Origin: JACKPD01 sp034003145
GTDB lineage: Bacteria > Spirochaetota > Spirochaetia > CADAEX01
Assembly: GCA_034003145.1 (NCBI GenBank)
Contig: JAVEZE010000121.1
Coordinates: 1 to 8,285, forward strand
DNA: 8,285 nucleotides
Reading direction: 5' to 3'
Shown here: piece after piece, positions 1 to 5,436 of the stretch
Position numbering within the stretch: the stretch's first letter is position 1
Layout of the letters: each line of letters begins with the position of its first letter
Notes under the pieces: generated by a model
The model's database searches: none
Told to the model about the DNA's origin: nothing
What the model saw: only the letters and a program-made list of their open reading frames with translations
Program-made: the position numbers and the translations under genes

Positions 1-160
1 ACAGGGTTGTTATATCGCTTTTTATTTTATTTAAATAACTTATTCCCTCTTCCCTGCCTGAGTTGTATTTGCGGTTTATTGAAAATATGGAAAACGCAAT
101 CAGGATAATGAAAAAAATATTGCTTAGAATAATATAATTTGAATAATATCTGTTTTTCAT
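1..160 (-). CDS. Partial single-pass membrane protein, N-terminal 53 codons
   Basis: An open frame reads leftward from ATG at 158-160 for 53 codons without a stop and leaves the window at base 1. The predicted start MKNRYYSNYIILSNIFF is followed by more hydrophobic residues to about residue 29, then a charged, helix-prone stretch (RKYNSGREEG, then NKIKSDITTL). This looks like an uncleaved signal anchor or first transmembrane segment. An in-frame TAA lies upstream of the ATG with no other ATG between. An AGGT lies about 12 nt before the start, slightly far for a ribosome site. The gene is divergent from the MEMO-family gene across 91 bp. No family is recognisable from this fragment. Short length keeps confidence moderate. 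Confidence 0.6.
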   Translation of the reverse strand, partial: MKNRYYSNYIILSNIFFIILIAFSIFSINRKYNSGREEGISYLNKIKSDITTL

Positions 161-251
161 ATAAATAGTATTACCTATATTTTATGTTATGTGAATCATT
201 TTTTTTTACCTTTTTTTGCAATAAATTAAAATTATGGTATAATTATTTTAT
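161..251. other. Divergent intergenic region
   Basis: This 91-bp AT-rich spacer lies between two divergently transcribed genes. It includes a run of nine T (199-207) that could act as an upstream AT element, and the plus-strand promoter described separately. For the leftward gene only a weak candidate is visible: TTCACA on the minus strand (195 to 190) with a poor AT-rich -10 sixteen to seventeen bases further on. Confidence 0.6.
215..243 (+). promoter_or_regulatory. Sigma-70-type promoter with extended -10, upstream of the MEMO gene
   Basis: A perfect TATAAT at 238-243 is preceded by TGG, giving the extended -10 form TGnTATAAT. A -35-like TTTGCA at 215-220 gives a 17-bp spacer; TTGCAA at 216-221 with a 16-bp spacer is the alternative. 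Each -35 matches consensus at 4 of 6 positions. The expected transcription start is about 249-251, leaving a leader of only 1-3 nt before the ATG at 252. Confidence 0.65.
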
Positions 252-1091
252 ATGAACGAAAAAACAAGAAAAAGAATCCTTCCTGACGGATGGTATCCCG
301 GAAGCAAAAACGATGTACTTGAAATACTTGAAAAATGGGATAAAAAGAAAAAGCTTGAAGAAAAACTAAAAGCCAAATCTGTTATTGTTCCGCATGCCGG
401 CTGGGCATTTTCAGGTGAAACTGCTTTTCAGGCCTTCTCTGCGATTCCCCGTGATGTCGAGACAATAGTTATAGCCGGCGGCCATCTTGGAGTAAATGAC
501 CGCCCGCTTGCGGCTAAGGAAGAAACTTACAACGCAACCATAGGTACTGTTAAAAGCGATCTTGAACTTCTTTCGTTTTTATCAGATGAAACAACTTTTT
601 ATCTTGACAGCTATCCTGACAATACTGTTGAAATAAACCTTCCCATAATAAAATATCTATTTCCTGAATGCAAAGTGCTGTGGCTTAGGATGCCTGCAAA
701 CTATGAAATAATTATCAAAATCGCTAGAAATATCTATGATTATTCGGAAAATCACAAAAAAAAGATTGCAGTCGCAGGTTCAACCGATCTTACCCATTAC
801 GGATATAACTACGGCTTCCACCCCCATGGAACAGGGAAAGAGGGGCTTGAATGGGTAAAAAAAGTTAATGACAGGGAATTTATTGATTATATCTCAGAGT
901 ATCAGATTGAGAGGGCAATAGAACACAGCAGGACCAATATGTCTGCCTGTTCTGCCGGCGCTGCCGGGCTGGCTGCTGAATACGCGCTTTTAAAAAAATG
1001 CAAAAACGGGAAATTATTAAGCTACCACACAAGTTATGATATATCGCCGGCAGACTCTTTTGTAGGTTATGCAGGGATTATTTTTGCCTGA
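252..1091 (+). CDS. amrB: AmmeMemoRadiSam system protein B (MEMO1 family)
   Basis: This 279-residue protein has the usual length and motif order of the MEMO1 family: WYPG near residues 14-17, VPHAGWAFSG at 46-55, GGHLG at 76-80, STDLTHYG at 177-184, and CSAGAAG at 233-239. H48, H78 and C233 occupy the positions that form the metal site in MEMO proteins; D179 and H182 are the usual SDLSH pair. The segment normally reading EHS.E..LP is DNTVEINLP (123-131), so its histidine is missing. The family resembles extradiol dioxygenases and accompanies AMMECR1-type and radical SAM proteins, but its reaction in bacteria is unsettled. Neither partner is in this window. The start is firm: an in-frame TAA at 240-242 lies just upstream and no other ATG is near. 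There is no Shine-Dalgarno site. Its tail overlaps the convergent gene by 14 bp. Confidence 0.92.
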   Translation: MNEKTRKRILPDGWYPGSKNDVLEILEKWDKKKKLEEKLKAKSVIVPHAGWAFSGETAFQAFSAIPRDVETIVIAGGHLGVNDRPLAAKEETYNATIGTVKSDLELLSFLSDETTFYLDSYPDNTVEINLPIIKYLFPECKVLWLRMPANYEIIIKIARNIYDYSENHKKKIAVAGSTDLTHYGYNYGFHPHGTGKEGLEWVKKVNDREFIDYISEYQIERAIEHSRTNMSACSAGAAGLAAEYALLKKCKNGKLLSYHTSYDISPADSFVGYAGIIFA

Positions 1092-2739
1092 GAGCTTTTT
1101 CAATCTCATCCAGGCACCATCTGCGTGTTTTTAAAAGGATCTCTTTAGCGCTCTCATTTTTTTCTTTATGCTCTTTTCTTGAAGATGCGCAGACCGGATA
1201 AATCGTAGTCCAGAGTTCTCTCTCATTTTTGGAAAGATTTCCGTAATATTTATTAAATGGAGAGAACGGCTCAGGCAGGGATTCAAGCGATTTGTAATAA
1301 TCATTTAAAAATATATTCCATGGCATTACAGGTTTCCCTGACGCGAAAAGATTGTATTTATTATCAATATCCATATTTGCAGAAATATTTGATATTATTC
1401 TTGGAGAGCCAGGCGCGGTTTTAACAGATAAATCATTATTTTTTATAAAGGAAATCAAAGCTTTATGGTAATTATCCATTCTGATATTTGAAAAAACACC
1501 CTTAACTTCAGTTTCATGTATATTGCTGTGTTGTGAAAATGAATAAACTGAATCTTCTGTTGATGCAAGCTTATTCTGGTTTTTTGAAAAGTATTTATAT
1601 AAAAAAGTATCTCTTGCGTAAGGTTTATAATCTTTGAAAGAATAATCTATACCGTAAAGCGTAATATCCTGTATCCCTATTGCAGCCGCGATTGCAAGCG
1701 ATGAAAAACCTACATTTCCGCCGGAGGTGTCTACATATTGAAAATAACGCCATTTTGATGCTATATAACGTGAAAATGGATTTGCTGATGTAAAATAAAT
1801 ACGGTTTTTGAAAAAACGGGAGAGGAATACAGGAGATCCCAGATCCATAATTACAGGTATATCCCGGGAAGCATAGCCTATTAAGTGGTTATAGGTAATA
1901 TGCTGACAATCTATTGAAACTATATAATCTGGAACTATGTTTCTTGAAATAAGATACTGGGCCGCGGTATCTGATGAGAGGATCAGGGTATCCTCAATGT
2001 TTTTTTCAAGATGTTTTATCTGGGACTCAAGAGAAGGCCCGGCTCCCACAATAGCGGCTTTTTTTTTAATAAGGGGTAAAATCTGGACCCCTTCCGCGTA
2101 TTTTAAATTATTGATTATATTTTTAAACCATCTTTTTCCGAAAAAAGCCTGGCTTGTAAAATCATCAGAAATGTTATTTAAAACCAGGTTGATTTCTTTT
2201 GTTATTTTCTCAAAAAATAATGAGGAGGTGTTTGTACGGTTTTTTAGTTTGATAATGTCAAGATTCCCATAAACTGACGGAAGATATTTTTCAGTCAATG
2301 TATTTTCAAGTTCAGCATAATCAGGATCTATCAAAAGATTGACTTTTCTGCTTGCGAATATTTCTGTAAGATCTATGTTTTCAAGAATTTTCCTGAAATA
2401 ATTTTTATCTGTATCAATTATCAGTATGTTTTCCACTCTCTCGTCTTTTATATACGGGGTAATATGATACCCTCCGCCGATACCGTATACTATAATAAAT
2501 CCGCCTCTTTTTTTCTTCATTTCAGATTGATAAAGTTTTTCAGCTTCAAGGCGGGGGTTGAAAAGAGAGTGAAGCTGTACGCTGTTTTGACCGTTTTTTA
2601 TAACTGGAATTATATTACCGTCTCTGGATAAGACAGCAGAAACTTTTTTTGATGGAGATATGGAGCAAATATCAAAAGAAAGCTGCGGATCAATTGAAGT
2701 GAGGGCAAGAATATTTTTTTTATATAATAGTTCATCCAT
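1078..2739 (-). CDS. MptE-like/MAF-type putative glycosyltransferase (DUF115), downstream copy
   Basis: This 553-residue protein has the layout of motility-accessory-factor (MAF) proteins, which modify flagellin in several bacteria. The N-terminal domain carries a LHSLFNPRLEAEKLY motif (56-70), a glycine-rich YGIGGGYH loop (85-92) and an acidic strand end ILIIDTD (105-111), as in a Rossmann-like fold. The central DUF115 domain begins after FGKRWFKNIINN (200-211) with VGAGPSLE (231-238), VPDYIVSIDCQH (269-280), SGGNVGFSS (339-347) and YGIDYSFKDYKPYARDT (362-378). The C-terminal part is helical and charged. Archaeal MptE pterin kinases share the central domain but are much shorter, so the MAF comparison is better. 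No signal peptide or membrane segment is seen, so it should be cytoplasmic. AAGAG sits 6 nt before the ATG, inside the upstream gene, and the two genes overlap by 8 bp. The sugar donor and acceptor cannot be read from the sequence. Confidence 0.88.
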   Translation of the reverse strand: MDELLYKKNILALTSIDPQLSFDICSISPSKKVSAVLSRDGNIIPVIKNGQNSVQLHSLFNPRLEAEKLYQSEMKKKRGGFIIVYGIGGGYHITPYIKDERVENILIIDTDKNYFRKILENIDLTEIFASRKVNLLIDPDYAELENTLTEKYLPSVYGNLDIIKLKNRTNTSSLFFEKITKEINLVLNNISDDFTSQAFFGKRWFKNIINNLKYAEGVQILPLIKKKAAIVGAGPSLESQIKHLEKNIEDTLILSSDTAAQYLISRNIVPDYIVSIDCQHITYNHLIGYASRDIPVIMDLGSPVFLSRFFKNRIYFTSANPFSRYIASKWRYFQYVDTSGGNVGFSSLAIAAAIGIQDITLYGIDYSFKDYKPYARDTFLYKYFSKNQNKLASTEDSVYSFSQHSNIHETEVKGVFSNIRMDNYHKALISFIKNNDLSVKTAPGSPRIISNISANMDIDNKYNLFASGKPVMPWNIFLNDYYKSLESLPEPFSPFNKYYGNLSKNERELWTTIYPVCASSRKEHKEKNESAKEILLKTRRWCLDEIEKALRQK

Positions 2740-4402
2740 TTAAAACTCTTGTTTTTGCAAACTCTTTTACAAAAAATGAAATACATTTTTTAATAAGTGC
2801 TTTGTATTTCTCTTTTAGTTCCATCAGCATGTTTTTATTCATCAAGCTGATTAATTCCAGATATCCATATGTATCGAAATAGTACAGAATATCTTTATCA
2901 AAACCTGATTTTAGCTGATGAATGATTGATTCGGCAGAAATATTTGTTAATCTGTTTTCAAGTGCGGTTAAAAGATTATTCTGAAGTATCTTTATGTTTT
3001 CAATGTAGATTTTTTTATCTATTTTATTTATTGAAAAATATATCCCGTTTTTTGAAGTATCTGAGCGATTCGCACTTTTTGTACTGTTTTTATTAAATAT
3101 ATCAAATGAATTTTCACCGGTATATACAAAAGATTCAACCATTTCAAGCGCATCATTATTTGTTAAAGTTTTCAAACTGTCGATCCTGACCGGAGAAGGA
3201 TTTAGACGGTAGCAGCTTTCTTTAAAAATTGTAGAGTTAAACCAGCCGGAATAAGCAGATAGCTGCCTTGAAACCCTGCAGTTTGGCTTTACCCCTAATT
3301 TATCAGGATAGTTGTTAACTGCCTGATTATAGTATATATCAAGCAGCGGATTAACTCTTGTTACGCAGTTATTTAAAAAACGCTCGAAAGAGTGGGGTCT
3401 GGAGTGTGTTTTTATATCCTGGGAGCAAAAATCTATTCCAGCCAGTATAACAGGCATTTCTGTAACAAGTGATGCAAGAAAGAGGGCAGAACCTGCAACT
3501 GTACCGTTTGGATTTAATCTAAAATATGGTAATTTGATATTGTTGAAAAAATATTCTTCCAGAAAAGTGCCCTGGTTGATAAGAAGAAACGGATTCCTGC
3601 CAGATTTTCCGTTATTGGCGGAAAGGGGTGATGAAATAATTAATTCCTGATTTATACAGTAGTCAAGATGAACAGATGCATAATATCCAGGATCTGTTGT
3701 AAGGACAAGATCAGGCAATATTCCATGAAATTTAAGAATACTGCATGATGATGAAAGTGCAATAAGAAAAATATTGTTCTTTGCTGCTTTAAGAAAAGGA
3801 ATTGATTTTTCAAGTGAGGGGCCTGACCCTGTAATTACTACAGGTTTATCAATTTTTTTTATTGAAACAATACTTTCAAGCCTTGCCATGTTTCTGATAA
3901 TGTTTTTTAAGCATCGTTTTCCGAAATGGGATGTTGTGCTGATGTTTGAATTATATTCTGTCAGTACCTGGGCAACAACTGAAGATATTGATTTTGCTTC
4001 TGCTGGAAATGCCTTGATAACTGGCTCCCAGCTTATTGTGGTTAAAGATTTTACATCAGTCTCAGATATTTTATCATAAAGAAAAGTTTTCAAAGGAATT
4101 CCGCACTCAGGATGCCATACCGCATCAGAGTCGCTTAATTCAGATGCGACTGAATAATCATATAGTTCACTGTTGTTATGGATTATAATTATCCTTGAAA
4201 CAGGAAAATTCTTTTTTAATTCTTCATAGAGATAGTTTAGGCCGGGAAAAAGAAGGATAATAACACCAGGCTGGTTTGAAAGGCTAAACCGCGAGAGAAG
4301 GTATTTTTCAGCTTCTCTTTGTGGGTCAATCTTTGAATGGATATGAATATTGTTGTAAAGTGCGGTTTTATGCCCTGTTTTGGATATAATTACTTTAAGC
4401 AT
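2732..4402 (-). CDS. MptE-like/MAF-type putative glycosyltransferase (DUF115), upstream diverged copy
   Basis: This 556-residue protein is a diverged paralogue of the next gene, with the same motifs in the same order: IHSKIDPQREAEKY (21-34), FGKRCLKNIIRN (160-171), TGSGPSLE (191-198), LPDLVLTTDPG (229-239), GTVAGSAL (300-307), and AGIDF followed by HSRPHSF (321-339). The N-terminal domain differs: where the paralogue has a glycine-rich YGIGGGYH loop, this copy has LFPGLNYLYE (51-60), and the acidic strand end reads IIIIHNN (71-77). The central putative nucleotide-sugar-binding domain looks intact. The role is probably cytoplasmic glycan transfer, alone or as a partner of its paralogue; this is inference from the family. 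Its start overlaps the preceding stop by 8 bp (ATGCTTAA), with only a weak GAAAGA site upstream, suggesting translation coupled to the GAF-like gene. Confidence 0.86.
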   Translation of the reverse strand: MLKVIISKTGHKTALYNNIHIHSKIDPQREAEKYLLSRFSLSNQPGVIILLFPGLNYLYEELKKNFPVSRIIIIHNNSELYDYSVASELSDSDAVWHPECGIPLKTFLYDKISETDVKSLTTISWEPVIKAFPAEAKSISSVVAQVLTEYNSNISTTSHFGKRCLKNIIRNMARLESIVSIKKIDKPVVITGSGPSLEKSIPFLKAAKNNIFLIALSSSCSILKFHGILPDLVLTTDPGYYASVHLDYCINQELIISSPLSANNGKSGRNPFLLINQGTFLEEYFFNNIKLPYFRLNPNGTVAGSALFLASLVTEMPVILAGIDFCSQDIKTHSRPHSFERFLNNCVTRVNPLLDIYYNQAVNNYPDKLGVKPNCRVSRQLSAYSGWFNSTIFKESCYRLNPSPVRIDSLKTLTNNDALEMVESFVYTGENSFDIFNKNSTKSANRSDTSKNGIYFSINKIDKKIYIENIKILQNNLLTALENRLTNISAESIIHQLKSGFDKDILYYFDTYGYLELISLMNKNMLMELKEKYKALIKKCISFFVKEFAKTRVLNG

Positions 4403-5435
4403 TAAGAAAATCTTTCATTAGATCATTGTCAGCCGGCAGATGAAAAACTGTAATCAGGTTTGTACTGTCAAGTTTTTTACCGGGAATCATATTTTCAATT
4501 ACAAGTAGAATCTGATAGGCAAAAAGCTGCTTATCATTTAGTGAAGGGGCATCCTTGACAAGACATATCATGTTATCGTCAAGAATTAATATTTTGCCTG
4601 AGTTTAAAATAAAAGATGAAAAAAGCCTGATTAGATTGTTATGAAAGCTGCTGTTATATTCTTCCTTAAGTGACGCGACAAAATTATTGGTATCAAATAA
4701 AGCGACAAAATAGTTTGAATAACCTTCATTCTCTGATGCTATCTTCATAATTGAATTATAAACTGATTTCCTGGGAATAAAAAAACTGCTGTCAGGTTTA
4801 AGTCTTACGTTTTTATAAAAATCAAACAGAAGTTTCTTGAACGGCTGATAAAAAAGTGAAATATAATTCATTATATTGCTGTAATTTTTGTCCAAGTAAA
4901 AAAGATCAGAGAAAAAAAGAAACGCAAACGGTTTTTCATCTGTTGTAAAAAACGGAATAATCAAAGCAGATTCTATATTGGCGAATTCCCTTGAGGAAAA
5001 ATATTTTTCAAAAGTATATAAAGATTTGCTCTTGAGAATAAAAGCTTTTTCCTCAATCATCATATTTGAGCTGATTAGCTCGAATACTTCATTGCTGGGG
5101 ATATTCATCCTGTTGGTTGTAGTGTAATCATAACCTGAAACTGACCAGGTAGTAAAAAAATCTGTATTGGAATCCCTTACCAGAAGGGCTCCTTTTTTTA
5201 TCCCGAAATAATCGATAAAAAAATTATAAATCTCAAAAGGGGCGGAAAGACCTTTATTCTTTTTTTTTAGTCTGGTTACTTCTGTTTCAATTATTGTCTG
5301 ATTTTTTTTTTTATCCGGAGCATATTCCCCGGATAAAAAGAATTCTGCTTTTTTTAACAGACTCTGCTGTTTTGAGTATTCTATATCCTTGTCACTTTGA
5401 ATCTGCTGATTTATTATTTTTTCAAGAAGCCCCAT
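4395..5435 (-). CDS. GAF-like protein with probable degenerate GGDEF domain
   Basis: This 346-residue soluble protein has no signal peptide. Residues 1-60 are charged and helical. Residues about 65-205 alternate strands and helices like a GAF sensor: FFIDYFGIKKGALLVRDS, then TTWSVSGYDY, then FANIESALIIPFF and PFAFLFFSD. Residues about 240-335 resemble a GGDEF fold by pattern: NYFVALFDTNNF (241-252) stands where that family has its metal-binding first strand, and GKILILDDNMICLVKD (280-295) where the GGDEF loop should be. The GG[DE]EF signature is absent, so cyclase activity is not expected. It starts 1 bp after the stop of the acidic gene, with TTAGGG about 10 nt before the ATG. Runs of 11 A and 9 A fall in codons 42-45 and 56-59. 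The coding call is firm; the domain reading is a judgement by eye, and another ligand-binding fold is possible. Confidence 0.75.
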   Translation of the reverse strand: MGLLEKIINQQIQSDKDIEYSKQQSLLKKAEFFLSGEYAPDKKKNQTIIETEVTRLKKKNKGLSAPFEIYNFFIDYFGIKKGALLVRDSNTDFFTTWSVSGYDYTTTNRMNIPSNEVFELISSNMMIEEKAFILKSKSLYTFEKYFSSREFANIESALIIPFFTTDEKPFAFLFFSDLFYLDKNYSNIMNYISLFYQPFKKLLFDFYKNVRLKPDSSFFIPRKSVYNSIMKIASENEGYSNYFVALFDTNNFVASLKEEYNSSFHNNLIRLFSSFILNSGKILILDDNMICLVKDAPSLNDKQLFAYQILLVIENMIPGKKLDSTNLITVFHLPADNDLMKDFLNA

Positions 5436-5436
5436 G

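Noticed and set aside
1085..1116. Inverted repeat TGCCTG / CAGGCA after the MEMO stop, a possible terminator
   Set aside because: A six-base stem with a 20-nt loop and no immediate U-run, inside the coding sequence of the opposing gene; too weak to call.
1937..2272. Plus-strand frame of 111 codons
   Set aside because: Lies wholly antisense to conserved DUF115 coding sequence, without a ribosome site or a recognisable family.
1078..2739. Annotation as a folate or methanopterin pyrophosphokinase because of the MptE-like name
   Set aside because: The protein is about twice the size of archaeal MptE, has the MAF N-terminal motif, and sits in a paired MAF-like context with no pterin genes nearby.
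3774..4079. Plus-strand frame of 101 codons
   Set aside because: Lies antisense to the conserved GSGPSLE region of the upstream MAF-like gene; a shadow frame.
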